Shown here piece by piece: positions 10,561 through 22,180 of a DNA stretch of 64,000 bases. Within the stretch, counting starts at the first letter, position 1. Each line of letters opens with the position of its first letter. The position numbers were made by a program, and so were the translations under genes. The DNA comes from Liriodendron chinense. Taxonomy: Eukaryota > Streptophyta > Magnoliopsida > Magnoliales > Magnoliaceae. The stretch lies in assembly GCA_003013855.2 (NCBI GenBank), contig ML058384.1:15386176-15450175 (forward strand). The letters are read 5' to 3'. A model generated the notes under the pieces. That model was not told the origin of the DNA. It saw only the letters and a program-made list of their open reading frames with translations, and searched no databases.

Positions 10561-12029
10561 TGTATGGTGGTTTGACTATGGGTCTACTCCACTCTCAGTT
10601 TAAGTATTGATACCTTGAGCACATCAGCATTTACTAAGGAGTTTAAATTAGGTTCCTCCCAACCTAGGTATTTCAAATCGGTTCCACCCTACCGGGGAGT
10701 TTGACAAGGCTCCTCCCAACCTATGACAAAGATTTTACTGGTTCATCTCTAAACCAGAATGTTTACGAGTTTCATCCAACCCAGGAGTTTGACAAGTATC
10801 CTCCCTACCCTTCAGCTATAATCCTAGAACCTAGCGTACTCTTCGGTCAAAGGCTCCCCTTGGAGACTTGATTCGAGTTTGTAAATTCAAACTCTCACAC
10901 TCAATCCTTTATAAGGAAGGAGTGTAACCGGACTCTCACAATGACACTTGTCGAATGAGCCTCTCGTTCAGCGCCTTCTTGGGCTGCTTGATCTCTACTC
11001 TCCTGTACTTCAATCAGCTCCCCTTGCTCTCCCCGATTGTGTTGTTGTCGCGTTGCCAATACTTTAGTTCCACTTGATCAATCACCTTGCATGAGATGCT
11101 CTTGAGATGCCTAAGGTGATAGGAGATGGTGTGAATTCTCTACAACTAGTATAAGTTGTTTGCTTAAAGGAATTTCACCTAATAGAATCTTTAGAGAGGT
11201 TTAAAAAAAGGATCTACCTATGGTCAAGGTGCCTAAAACATCTAAAAATCAAGAGAGAGCAAGTTCATCTTCATATGAACTTTGAATGCTCCATCTTGTG
11301 ATCAAACACAAGGAAGATAAATTGGAATGCTTGGGATTAGAGCCAATGGTATGGGCAATAAGGGTGGCTTCTAATGCACTAAAATCTCTCTCTATAGACC
11401 CAAAACAAAGCCAATCCATTATATAGAAAAAGCTCAAACGAATTCAAAATGGTTATAAATGGCTAGAATTCTATCGGTCGGCCCTCAACAATGACCGGTC
11501 AGATAAGGTCCACGACCAATCAACCGACAGATCGAATTATGACCTGGACAGGCAATTTTGTTGTTGTCCTAACTAGGTCAATCGCGATCGGTCAGACAGT
11601 CCAACCAACCGATCTTGGCCAATCGAATTGAAGCCTGAGATTAGTCGGCTTGCTATCCATTTTTTGTCCATGCCGATCGGTCGGACAACCGGTCTAAGGC
11701 ATGTTTTCTGCTATTTTCAATTGTGTTTTACAACAGCAAATGCAACCTCTTTGGCCAGACTTTGGGTGATCTTTTGGAACACCTAAGGCCAATCTAAAAT
11801 GATTACAAGTATGCCTAATTAGTCAAGGTCCTCTACAGGTTTGAGTTTTGGTTTTGATTTAAGGTTCAAGGCTCACCAAGGCATCTCTTTTACCTGTTTC
11901 TTCTCCCTTGATGTAGCAGGTCCGCTTGAGTCTTTGGTCTTCATCTTCTTTAAGCATAAACGACACTAGACTCACTGACCTACATAATTGACAAATAAGT
12001 TGCACTAGTAATAGAAAAGTGTATTAACA
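10561..12029 (-). mobile_element. Solo copia LTR X, right part
   Basis: From TGTATGGTGG through GTCTACTCCACTC to the end GTGTATTAACA, this follows the same order as the LTRs of B from about base 485 onward. The end at 12029 is followed by GACAA (12030-12034), matching 2703-2707. Joined with 2708-2970 it gives a solo LTR of about 1.95 kb before the loss at the Y junction. A (minus-strand) TATA-like CTATATAATGG lies at about 11418-11427. Confidence 0.78.
11418..11700 (-). promoter_or_regulatory. U3 palindrome cluster and TATA-like box of LTR X
   Basis: Words of the GACCGGTC / CCGATCGGTCGGAC type recur between about 11471 and 11695. The TATA-like box sits 40-50 bases away on the promoter-proximal side, when read on the minus strand. 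Confidence 0.55.
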
Positions 12030-12034
12030 GACAA
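12030..12034 (+). repeat. Target duplication GACAA, right copy
   Basis: Exact partner of 2703-2707; LINE coding resumes immediately after it. Confidence 0.85.
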
Positions 12035-12743
12035 ATGCTACGCTAATGGTTTAATCCATACCCCTTTTAGTGTTGGAATTGTTTCCATCTCTCACCTCCT
12101 TTTTGCTGATGATCTTATGATTTTTTCTAGTGCAGACCCTTGTTCTGCTTACAATTTGAGGAATTTTTTTTATAACTTCCATGAAAACTCGAGACTTCAA
12201 GTCAATAATCAAAAGAGTCTGCTTATTATTTTGGGTTCCTGCCTTTACAAGCACTAAATTAAAAGTATCCTTGGGATGGACGAAAGAATGCTACCTATCA
12301 GATACCTTGGTGTTCCTTTGTTCTCTTTCGGGCTCCATATTTCGGACAGTTAACAGTTGGTTGATAGCCTTAATAAGAAGTTTGGAAGATTGACTACATC
12401 TCGTCTCCTTTGCTGGTAGGATGGAACTGATAAAATCTACTCTTTCTGACCTTCATATTTTTTGGTCTCATGCGTTCCTCTTACCTAAAGCATGCTTTAA
12501 TATAATTGATAAAAGTATTAGGGATTTCTTATGGGGATTCTTGCCTCTGTATACTATTAGTTGGGAGCAGATCTGTAGGCCTAAAGAGGAGGGTGGTCTT
12601 GGTATAGCTCCTTCAGATGTCTCTACTAAAGGCTGCCTATTGAAGCAACTATGGAAAATCATCTATAAAGAGGATAGGCTTTGGGTCAAGTGGGTCCATG
12701 AGAAATATATTAGGACTACATTTGTTTGGAATGCCCTGCTCCC

Positions 12744-12798
<55 letters not shown>

Positions 12799-14412
12799 AC
12801 AGACAAATGCTTCATGAGCTAGGTGCAACATTCTTAGCATTTGTGATATTGTCAAGGGCCACACTAGATTTTTGGTCGGCAACGAGCAATTTACGTACTT
12901 TTGGTTTAACCCGTGGCTGAGGGACTGTAGCCTTGTTGATTGTTTGAGTCCTTCTGCCATTCACGACTTGGGATTAGGTACTAACTTCCCAATTAGCACC
13001 CTAATCCTTGACACTGAGTGCCAATTCCCCTACCTAAGCAATACCATGTTGGCTAACCTCTTCCGAGAGATTAAGAGTTCCAATTATCAAACTTCATGAT
13101 GAAATTGTGTGGACCCTTTCCCCTAATGGTGCTTTTACCTTTTCTTCTACTTTAAAGGCTTACAGATCTTCAAATCCAAGGCCGCCTTGGAGTGACTTCT
13201 TATGGTTCAATGGCTCTATTCTCAAACACTTCATTGCAACTTGGATAGTTTACCTTGGGAAACTTAAAACTAATGACCTGCTTCATTCTCTCAATATTAT
13301 CAATGATACTGGTTGTGTATTTTGCTAAAATAATTTTGAATTTATTAATCACTTATTCTTCTCTTGTAAGTACACTAATTGGATTTGTAGTAAATTACAT
13401 TCCAAACTCTTTATTCCCCATATCCATCACTCCGCTATCTATCAATTTATTACCTATCTTATAGATAAAGTTGTTGATCTCATCACTTCTCTTTTCTGTA
13501 AGCTCATTTTCCCGGCCCTTGTGTGGAATATTTGGAGAGAAAGGAACATTCACATTTTTAATAACAAAAGTTTTCCAAAAGAGAACATCTTTAAGAATAT
13601 CGTTTAGGAGATGAGGTCTAGGGTACTTTTCCTAATTGGCCCTCTATAGCTGTCAAAGTCCACAGCGTTATTTCTGTTGCTTGAGACTTTCTAGCACCCT
13701 TACCGTTGTTAGTCCCCCTATTCGCTACACTCCTTGGCCTCACAGACCTCAGTTGACTTGGACGGACTTTAGCCTAGGCTAAGATTTCAGCTACTAGGGT
13801 TAGGCTTCTCCGTTACTCTCCTAATGATTCTCCCGTTTAGGGCATACTCTCTGATTATAACACTTAAGGGACGACAGACATGTACTCGCAAATGATAACC
13901 GCTACTTTACCCATTTTTTCCATTGATCATCATGCAGTTCTAGCATTTTGGTGGGAAACCAGCAAATTTTCCATGTCATTGAAGACCCGCTAGTCTCTAT
14001 CCCTGGAGATGCGCTTATTTGCTAAGAGATTGCACTCCTTCGCTACTTCAAACAATTGCTACATTGGGGTTATTCCTGATCACCTGAGATCTGCGCTTTG
14101 TACTTTGATTGACATCCATTTGCGGTCCAATTCCAAATTTATACGGAGATAGAGATTTAAAATTTTTTGTGATGCCTGGCCCAGGCTATGGGTTTTTTCA
14201 TTCTTTAGTGATTTTCTTTCTCGTTTATCCCTATTTTTTCTTTTGGTTTCCTCCTCCTTTTTCTTTCTTTCTTCCTGCGCCCGGGATATGAGTTGCTTAT
14301 GTTTTCCTTTTCTTTTCTTAGTAGGGGTATGTCCCGTTCTGTTGTATTTTTTTTAGGCTTTGCCCTGGGTAAGTAATAGGAGAGTTCTCCTTGCTTGTTT
14401 TCTAAAAAAATC
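12035..14412 (+). pseudogene. L1-type LINE, 3' half: RT active site, thumb and zf-RVT region
   Basis: The catalytic motif HLLFADDLMIF lies at 12093-12122 (FADD at 12102-12113). At 12421-12720 comes the conserved downstream block: LIKSTLSDLHIFWSHAFLLPK, SIRDFLWG, ICRPKEEGGLGI. At 13107-13480 there is a zf-RVT-like region with PPWSDFLWFNG, CVFC and HLFFSCKYTNW. It ends with KLIFPALVWNIWRERN and a long untranslated tail up to an A-rich end near 14405. Stops, frameshifts and a C-run inserted at 12746 show it is dead. It is the continuation of 1866-2702. Confidence 0.85.
12746..12800 (+). repeat. Homopolymer C run followed by (AC)n
   Basis: About 39 consecutive C are followed by eight AC units. 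It lies inside the LINE coding region and shifts its frame. Confidence 0.95.
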
Positions 14413-14424
14413 ACATAAATCTAG

Positions 14425-14551
14425 ATGAAGGGAAAAATAAATATCATATTGATCCAAAAAAATTGGCTCACTATATGTTGTTAATGGTTAATCACCACTG
14501 TTTCCTATGGTATGGTCCACTTGAGGTTTGGATTTGCTTTATTTTTGGGCT
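14425..14551 (+). repeat. Dispersed non-coding repeat M1, left part (MITE-like)
   Basis: From AGATGAAGGGAAAAATAAAT through CCACTTGAGGTTTGGATTTG to TTTTTGGGCT. The same order of words occurs at 42763-42930. The right part of this copy is at 42002-42085; the gypsy element G interrupts it. No coding capacity. The class of the repeat is unknown to me. Confidence 0.6.
14547..14551 (+). repeat. Target duplication GGGCT of element G, left copy
   Basis: GGGCT precedes TGTTGTCACACAG and recurs exactly at 41997-42001 after the right LTR end AACA. Confidence 0.9.
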
Positions 14552-15301
14552 TGTTGTCACACAGATTTGGACAACTGATATAGATAGCTGAGATCAGCAA
14601 TGTAACCTTTCACTCGCACGTGAGAGCTTCCTTAGATCACTGGACTTGCAAGAGGAAGATGGAGTGGGTGGGTGGGAGGTGCCGCTTGGTGGCTAAGAAC
14701 TCTCTGATGCCTAAGTTAGGTTCATGACCAGTAGAATTAGGGTTTAAGGTTAAGAAATTTCAAACCTTGAAGGTGAGGATCCCGATCCTATTTATAAGGT
14801 CGGGGTAGGTTATAAAGAATCGAATCCTGCTAGGATATGTTGGTAGAGTCCCAGTTTTAGTAAAAATTTCCCTCCCAATCATGTTGGAGAGGTATTGCTA
14901 AGGATGGGGGGTAGATCTCGGAATACTCGGATCTCCGCGGGTATTTCAGACCACCTTTAAGGTATCTTGGACCACCTTTAGGTGGTCGGCTGATCTCTTT
15001 TGGGGAGCTCGGTGTCCAAGCTCTCTTACTTGAGGTCCGTTTCAGACTGTAGACTTTCTTAGGTGAGTTGCGGTCTTCGGTAGTTTATGACTCTTGGGCG
15101 GAGTGTTATTAACAAGCCCTCGATCCTTGGCCTTAGCCGATTACCGAGTTATGTTCTTGCTCTTCTCATTGCAATTGTCGAAGTCAGTAGAGGTCGTTGT
15201 CACATCTCCTCGATTCATGTCGGGCCTAGGACTTGTACTTAAGCCCTTGGGCTAATGGGCTTCTTCCCATCTGTGGGACAAATTGGAATCTCCCCATAAT
15301 A
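14552..15301 (-). repeat. 3' LTR of element G
   Basis: The start TGTTGTCACACAGATTTGG matches 41268 onward with many mismatches. The end reads ATAATA where the other LTR has GTAACA, so the terminal CA is mutated. The polypurine tract AAGAGGGGCAACT (minus strand) follows at 15302-15314. Confidence 0.85.
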
Positions 15302-15933
15302 GTTGCCCCTCTTCCCGAGGACGAGCTTGTGTGGGCTCGAGTATAAGGCTAGTAGAACGAGCTGGTCTTGTGAACGCGCGAGAACTCTGAAAATTTGAAT
15401 TCCAAGCTCGATTCTGCCAGCCGTAAAGTAAAATCTGGGGCATTTATGGCGGGTTCCGAGGAATTATTAAGCGGGCTAAATTTTTGAAGAGTCGCTATCA
15501 TTACTCATACGGTGCGACGACCGCTTTAATTCTTGGGTAAATGAGCTCCTGACACGTGGCAATAGCCTGTCGTACGATCTGTTGCATCATTATTTGGCTT
15601 CTCTTGTCGTGACATGTGGCGACAGTTTGACTCAGTGAAGCATCACGCCTTGTACGAGTGAACCCCATTATGCCACATGGACAAGCTCAGTAGTCGAGAT
15701 GCTACCCTATGCTCGAGGCAATCCCACGTTGACACGTGGCATTGTACGGAGGATGAGGCCGCCCCTTTGCCGAATTTTCACTGCATCTCTACCTTAACCA
15801 TTTTCGTTGCAAGTCTTTCAATACTTCGAGTGTCCATGCAAAAAACCCTAGTATAATCCTTCTCTTTCTTCTCTTTCATTTTTTGTTCATCTATCTATCC
15901 CTTCTCTTGTTTGGGGAGGGATCTAACGAGGCC
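15302..15933. other. 3' region of G between polypurine tract and antisense ORF
   Basis: Non-coding. The word ACACGTGGCA / ACATGTGGCG occurs three times (about 15551, 15611, 15733), G-box-like sequence upstream of the antisense ORF. That could be its promoter, but this is speculative. Confidence 0.4.
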
Positions 15934-18149
15934 ATGGTCCTCGATCGTGGCCATAAGGAGCCCGATATAAGTACCTCTAGTGACTCAAGGGTGGAGAGGT
16001 CGTCTGAGGAGCTGGAGGTAGGTTAGGGGGGAAAGGCACTGAAGCTGAGTCTAACCTTGTGAGGCTAGTCCCTGAGCACAAGGAGGAGGCCACAGGTCGT
16101 GAGGAGGAGCAAGCTGAAGGGTCGAGCTACTCAACTTCTCCTTTTACAGTTGACACCTTTCCGTTCAGCTTGCCGTCGTCTGACCTGGAGTACTTCAGGT
16201 TTGTGTATCATATTCCCGACTCAGTGGGTCTTCAGATTCCCTGAGTTGGTGAGGTCCTGAGCCGACCTCTTCTGGGGGAGGTCGCGCTCTATTAGTTTCA
16301 GTTTGAGTGTGGTCTCCGTTTACCTTTCCACCCAGCGGTGAGAGAGGTCCTTTACCATCTTCGCCTGGCCCCCGAGCAGTTGCAACATAATGCCTAGAGG
16401 ACCCTGTTCGGATGCTACATCTTGTGGTAGCTGGTCGACAATAATGAGCTCACTGCAGATGAGCTCTTTTATCTGTTTCGGACCAAGGACAATTCGGCCG
16501 GTGGTTGGTTTTATTTTTCTTCATGGCTAGGTAAGGGCGACCGAGTCGTGTTTGGCAACCCATCCTCCAACAAGGATTGGAAGGACAAATGGTTTTTTAC
16601 CTCCGAAGACTAGGAGGCACACGCGGCTGAGCTAGAGGGGATGAGGTTCCAAGTCCTTATTGTCTTCGCCCTGTCAGGTCGGATTTTAGTCCAAGCACTT
16701 GTACTTTTCCCTGTTGCTCTTCTGATTTGTGGCTAATGTGCAGTGCTCATCTTTTTCATGTCATCCCCAGGTATTGTCGAACCTAACATATTGCCTTCTC
16801 CACCAGGTGAGGACTGTTAGGGATTTATCTACTGAGGACCGGTCATTCAAAAAGCTTTTTATGGCCGAGAACCTTCGAAAGTCTTGCCTTTCTTCTGTCG
16901 GTAAGTTCATGTGCTCAGTAAGTTCTTTTTCATTTTCTATTTCGATCTAGTCGTCATTCTAACTTCTTGGTCTTCGTGCAAAAATGATCATGAGAAAGAG
17001 GAGGGGACCTCCTATTGACCTTGATCAGCGGGTCTCTGCGACACAGCCACCGAAGAAGAAGGTGGCAGCACTAACCACTAGGGAGAGGCCCAAGAGGACA
17101 ACGAGCCCTCCTAATTCTTTCATCTGCGGGACTGGCAAATACTCTGGCTTACGGGCTAGTCAATCTTCAGGTTCAGGGACTAGTCAGCCCTCTAGCTCGA
17201 GGGTTGCACCAGCTCTTGTAGAGGCGTCGGTGGTGATGGCCATTGCTGCTCATGTTCAGCAACGGGTAGTCGTCGTCGAAGATGACTCTTCTGCGAGGGT
17301 CGATCTTTCGCAAAGAATGAGGCCTTCTCAGGGCGAAGGGGGCCTCGATGAGAGAAACCACGAGCATGACCCTGTCTGCCCAAGAACTGACAAGAGGCGC
17401 TTCCGGTCTTGGTTAGAAGCCATGGTGGCTCACACTTGGTCGTCAACTAAAGTGAACGAAGACATGGAGATCATCCTCAGAATGCAGCCTAATGAGCTCT
17501 ATGATATGATGATTGACAACGATCTCCGGGTAACTTTTTCGGTGAACATTTACTGCATTCGTTTAAGTTTTCTTCACTCCGCCTTTATCTGACATCATTG
17601 TTTCTCCTATAGGAGGCCGCATCCACGATCCTCATCCACCAATATGTGGAAGATTTGAAGAGGAAGACGGTGGAGGCCGAGCGCTCCTCTACTATGTTGA
17701 AGGTCGACCTCTCGACCAAAGATTGGGAGTTGTCCGACCTTCGGTAGCTATTAGAGGTCGCGGGGGCTGAGAAGGCGTCTTTGGACGACATTTTGAAGAA
17801 GACCCAAGAGGACCTTAGGCTGAGGTCGGTTAAGTCGAGGCCAAGAAGGAGCCTTTTGGCTGATGCCCTAGCGAAGGCTTAGGAGGAGCACCAGGCCATG
17901 CTTAGAGAGGTGTTGAACCAGCTAGAGGAAGAGCAGTCGGCGAAGACTCAGGCGAAGGAGGTCAAAGATGAAGTAAAGGCAGGCATCCCTGCTCGCGAGG
18001 CAGAAGCTGTCAAGGCTTTTCGGGACTCCTTGGAGTTCAAGGAATGTAAGGAGAAGGTTTACTACGCCAGGTACAATGTTTGCCGCTTCGAGGTTCATGC
18101 TCTTTACCTTGAGCTTGACCTCAATGGGCTCGACGTAGCTGACGATTAA
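15934..18149 (+). pseudogene. Antisense additional ORF of element G (gypsy-type transposon ORF, spliced)
   Basis: Plus-strand ORF opposite to gag-pol. The ATG at 15934 opens a short Ser/Glu-rich start. At 16150-16630, in broken frames, it resembles the Pfam 'putative gypsy type transposon' domain (SLPSSDLEYFRFVYHIPDSV, then LRLPFHPAVREVLYHLRLAP, then SNKDWKDKWFF). At 16984-17529 comes a low-complexity Ser/Pro segment. The C-terminal part (17613-18149) is rich in Lys/Glu and likely coiled coil. An 83-bp intron at 17530-17612 (GTAACT...CCTATAG) joins the frames in phase 0, and another donor-like GTAAGTTC lies at 16901. Several stops (for example TAG at 17746) show decay. Antisense ORFs of this kind are known in Tat-lineage elements; the function is unknown. 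Confidence 0.65.
17530..17612 (+). other. Probable intron in the antisense ORF of G
   Basis: The donor CCGG/GTAACT and acceptor TTTCTCCTATAG/GAGG flank 83 bp. Removing it joins NDLR to EAASTILIHQ in frame, restoring a long helical reading frame. Confidence 0.6.
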
Positions 18150-18990
18150 GACACTCCTGAGGCTGCCGAGGAGGAGGACAGTGTCAGTGTTGCGGCTCAG
18201 GGAGGCGGCGAGGCCCCATATTCTTTTCTTCTTTTTCATCTTTATATTTGTATTCTGCCTAAATGGGGGCTTTTATATAAACATTTTTTTTAAAATGGAA
18301 TGAGAAATCTTTTTCTTTTCTCTTGTTGATCATACTTATAGCTTTTCTTATGCTTATCTATAGCATTCCATGTATATCTGTTGCCCCGCACTCTCAGGAC
18401 TGAGTTTCTCAGTCGTGGGAGTAAGTTGTATTTGCCAACTATGTTAGGTCGGCATGTAGAGTTGGCCTCATAGGCTCGGCTTGGTTGGAGAGAGCTATTA
18501 GGGTGGCCTCGTAGGCTTAGCTCACTCCTCGGCATATTAGCTACTAAGTTTTTATTAGGGTTGCGCAACTAAGGCAACATGCTCAGCTGTAGGGTGTCAT
18601 TTTTTGCTTTCCCTAGCTTGACTCTCCTTATCCATTGAGGACAATACGCCACTGAGTCTTTCGCAGTGGAGGGTGTTTGCTCGGCCTCCACTCCTCGGCT
18701 CTTTAGCCTCGAGGTCATCATTTAGAGACAGTAGGATATTTGAGAAAAATAATCCACTTTTTATTCATTATAAGAAATGAGTACAAGTGGTCAACACTGA
18801 TGGTGCTTGTCAAAAAGAAAAACTTATACGTCTGTGACGTATGTCGAATCAAACCAGTCCCTAATAGTAATAGAACTTGAGGCGCTTGGTGTTCCATGGA
18901 TGAGGCAAAGCTTTCTCTTCTATGTCCTACAGTTGATACATCTCTAGTCGGACGATGTCACTATATGGTCCTTCCCAGTTTGATCCCAAG
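18150..18990. other. Non-coding part of G between antisense ORF and integrase end
   Basis: No clear coding. It contains the end of the antisense transcript region (possible poly-A-rich end near 18285) and leads into the C-terminal end of integrase on the minus strand. Confidence 0.4.
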
Positions 18991-19900
18991 GGTCCAAAGT
19001 CGTACTCTTTGGTGTTGTCAAAAAATTCTTGGAGAATGAGATCTCCGACTTTGAAGTTTCTATGTTTCACCCTGGAGTTATAGTACTTCACCTCTCTCTA
19101 CTGGTAAGCAATGACCTTTACCTGGGTGGTCTTTCAGAGCTCTTCCAGGAGGTTGAGACTGATCAACATTTGCGCCTCATTCTCCTTTAGTCGGAGCTGC
19201 TCTGTTTGATAGGAGGGCATCCAGACCTCTACCGAGATCATCGCTTTCGCTCCAAAGTCTAGCGAGAAGGGTGTTTCCCCTGTGGCAATCGCGTCATGGT
19301 TCGGCATGCCTAGAGAACATGCGGTAGCTTGTCTACCCATGCCCCCTTATAATTTTCAAGCCTGGTCTTTAGGTGGCCCTTGATAATCTTATTCACTACC
19401 TTGGCATGTCCATTAGCTTGGGGGTGCCGAGGTGAGGCAAAGACATTCTTGATATCGAGCCCTTCACAAAGTCCTCGAAACTTTGCATTTATCGAACTAC
19501 CGACCATTGTTCGTGACGATGGTATGAGAGATGTCAAAGCGGTAGATAATGGACTTTTAGATGCAATGATCCAAGCCAAGGGACGTTTAACTTCGGCTCA
19601 CTTCGTAAAGTAGTCAATGTCCACGATCGCATATCTAGTCTGCCCCTTGCCCATGGGCAGAGGGCCTACTATGTTTACACCCCACTGAGCAAACGACCAA
19701 GGACTGCTTATGGGGGTGAGCTGTTCTAGTGGCTCTCAAGGTATTTTAGCGTATCAACTGGCACTTGTCACATTTCTTGGCAAATGTCCTAGCGTCCTTG
19801 TCCATGGTCGGCCAGTAATATCCTTACTTGATTGGTTTGTACGCCAGTGATCACCCCCAAAGTGGTTTCCACATATCCCTTCATGGATTTCTCTCATGAC
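18991..19900 (-). pseudogene. Gypsy integrase of element G
   Basis: Minus-strand translation gives FAKKCDKCQ (19757-19786), the end of the zinc-binding HHCC domain. Around 19570-19310 comes FRGLCEGLDIKNVFASPRHP, QANGHAKVVNKIIKGHLKTRL and WVDKLPHVL, the catalytic core end with the conserved Asn-Gly and the Glu-to-Lys type neighbourhood. Around 19300-19134 comes the C-terminal region with a TPFSLDFGAKAMI block (family: TPFSL.YG.EAV.P). Frameshifts occur near 19500 and 19310. Confidence 0.8.
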
Positions 19901-20099
19901 GTAGTTAGCCTCCTCTGGTCAGAGGCATCTCAAGTAAGGGAGCAAGAACCCTCTTTTGTACAAGGTGTTCCCAACATTGTATACCGGGCTGATCGGTATC
20001 TGATTTTCTTAGCCTCGAGCCTATTTTTGGGGAGCTCCTCTCTGTAGATACTAGATGATCGGGTCCATCCAGCTTAGTGATGTATCGACCGGGAGAGCT

Positions 20100-20700
20100 T
20101 CCCCTAATGTAACCTGGGTTATGCTTAGACCTGGGTCAGCCATCGATGCCCAGGAATTCTATTAGGATTGACCTCGTAAGGTCGGTATCGATGGTTGAGG
20201 CTAGCCTGGCTAAGGAGTCCGCGTTCGTGTTTTCAGCTTGAGGGACCTGGATGATCTCGTGTTTCTTGAACTGCGCAAAAAGTTCGCGGACCTTCTCGAG
20301 GTATGCTATCATCTTTTTTCCCTTAGCCTGATATTCGACGATCACTTGATTGACCATCAACTATGAGTCACTGAAGATCTTGAGTTGCGAGCTCCCATGG
20401 TATGGGCAAGTAGGAGACCTACTAGCAGGGCCTCGTACTCGACCTCATTATTGGATGCCTGAAAACCAAACCTTAGAGCGTACTCAATCTAGACAAGGTC
20501 GAGCAATGTCAGGTTAGTCCTACCTTGCTCCCTTATGCATTGGAAGACCCGTCGACATGGCCAAGCTGATAGTTGTTGGTGAGACTGTCAAGTGTCAGCT
20601 CTTCCCCAACCAGCGGTTTGGAGAGTAGCGGTGGGGATCCGAGGTATCTTTTGAGCTCTTAAAATGCTTGCTCACAATCCTCAGTCCATGTCGGTTTCTT
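20100..20700 (-). pseudogene. Gypsy RNase H of element G
   Basis: At 20360-20136 the frame reads MVNQVIVEYQAKGKKMIAYL and then ENTNADSLARLAS, the C-terminal part of the gypsy RNase H domain with its conserved Asn-x-x-Ala-Asp. The upstream part is in broken frames. Confidence 0.78.
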
Positions 20701-20749
20701 GTTGCCCCTTAACTTCTCGAAAAGGGCAGTCACTTGTCGGTTGCTCTGG

Positions 20750-21500
20750 AGATGAATCTGTTTAGCGCCGTAACCCGACTTGTAAGGCACTAAATCTCCT
20801 TTGTTGTACTTGGCGAGCTCATCTCCACAAGAGCTCGGATCTTATCAAGGTTGGCTTCAATTCCCCATTAGTGAACCATAAAACCCAAGAACTTGCTTGA
20901 TCTGACCTCGAAGGCGCTCTTGCTCAAGTTGAGTTTCATTCTGTATTTCATCAGGATGTTGAACATCTCTCTTAAGTCTACTGGATGGTTTGTCGCTTCA
21001 GTGCTCTTGACGAGCATATGGTCGACATAGACCTCCATGGTCTTTCCGATCTATTCAGTGAACATCTTATTGACCAACCTCTAATATGTAGCTCTAGCAT
21101 TCTTCAGTCTAAAGGGCATTACCCTATAGAAATATAGGCCATGATCGGCGATAAAGGCAGTCGTCTTCTTGTCCGGCTAGTGAATGCTGATCTGGTTATA
21201 GCCAGAGTATGCATCCATTAAGCTTAAGAGGGCAAATCCGGCTGTGGCATTGACTAGCTACTCAATCCTAGGCAAAGGAAAGTTGTCTTTGGGTCATGCT
21301 TTGTTTAAGTTAGTGTAGTATACACAAACTCTCCACTTGCCATTGGCCTTCTTTACAAGGATAACATTAGTGAGCCAATCAGGGTATCAGACTTCTTCAA
21401 TGAAGTCAGCCTGGAGAAGTTTGCCGACCTCTTATCTTATGGCCCCTACTACTCTACGTTGAAGGCTCGCATTTTCTGTCGTACAGGCCTGTGATGGGGG
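20750..21500 (-). pseudogene. Gypsy reverse transcriptase of element G
   Basis: The minus-strand frames give WRVCVYYTNLNKA, KDNFPLP, LMDAYSGYNQI (catalytic Asp), FYRVMPFRLKNARATY and VYVDHMLVKS (about 21009-21040). The last is the YVDD active site with the second Asp changed to His. FLGFMVH and GIEANLDKI follow. Many in-frame stops are present, several of which would arise from C-to-T change. Confidence 0.85.
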
Positions 21501-21822
21501 TCCACGTTTAGTCGGTGGATCAGGATGTTGGGGTCGATGTCAGGCATGTCCTAATGAGACCAGGCAAACATGTCAGTGTGTTCCCTTAAGAGATCAGTGA
21601 TCTCGGCTCAGATTGTGGTTTGAGCAGTGAACCGATTTGTATGATTTTTGTTGGGTCTTCGTCGAAGAGTTGCACGGATACTAGGTCCTCGGCTAGTGAA
21701 ACTCTTTTCGATCTTTCCTCCCTGGGATCCAGGGTGGTGACCTGCATGACTTGGGGCTCTTGCATCTTTCCTCGAAGGGTGCTCTCGTAACATCATCGCA
21801 CCTCTTGTTGGTCGCCCCTGAC

Positions 21823-22180
21823 TCAATCGACCCCCTGTTTCATTGGGAACTTCATTGTTAAGTGGTATATAGATAACACAGATCTTATTGCGTCTAGGAA
21901 TGGCTGGCCAAGGATGGCGTTGTAGACTGATGGCGTGTCCACTACTAGGAAGTCTACCATGTAGTTGACCTGGTGAGGGGCCTCTTTCGCAGTGACCAGT
22001 AGGGCGATGCTTCCTTCTGGCATCATGCCCTCACCGGCGAATCCGAGCAGTGGCGTTCGGACTACCTAAAGTTAGGATCTGTCATCCCCATCATGTCAAA
22101 ACCCGAAGCGTCTAGGATGTTGGCCAAGTTGCTACTGTTGACCAATATCCTATGTAGCTTGAGATTGGCAACGATCATTA
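21823..22180 (-). pseudogene. Gypsy aspartic protease region of element G
   Basis: From 22180 down: MIVANLKLHRILV, then (22026-21823) MVDFLVVDTPSVYNAILGQP and a conserved YHLTMKFP. The usual Asp-Thr/Ser-Gly-Ser active site is changed (NSSN). The protein chain should continue into 29099-28933 on the gag side but is interrupted by B/E; roughly ten residues of target sequence also appear lost there. Confidence 0.75.

Noticed and set aside
2708..12029. One intact 9.3-kb copia element with target duplication GACAA
   Set aside because: The LTR start recurs at 2971, the two 'LTRs' carry different palindrome families, the right one lacks its first ~480 bases and no primer site is present; a solo LTR with a nested truncated element explains all of this.
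12649..12960. Open frames through the C run (poly-Pro or poly-Gly proteins)
   Set aside because: Homopolymer artefacts over a decayed LINE.
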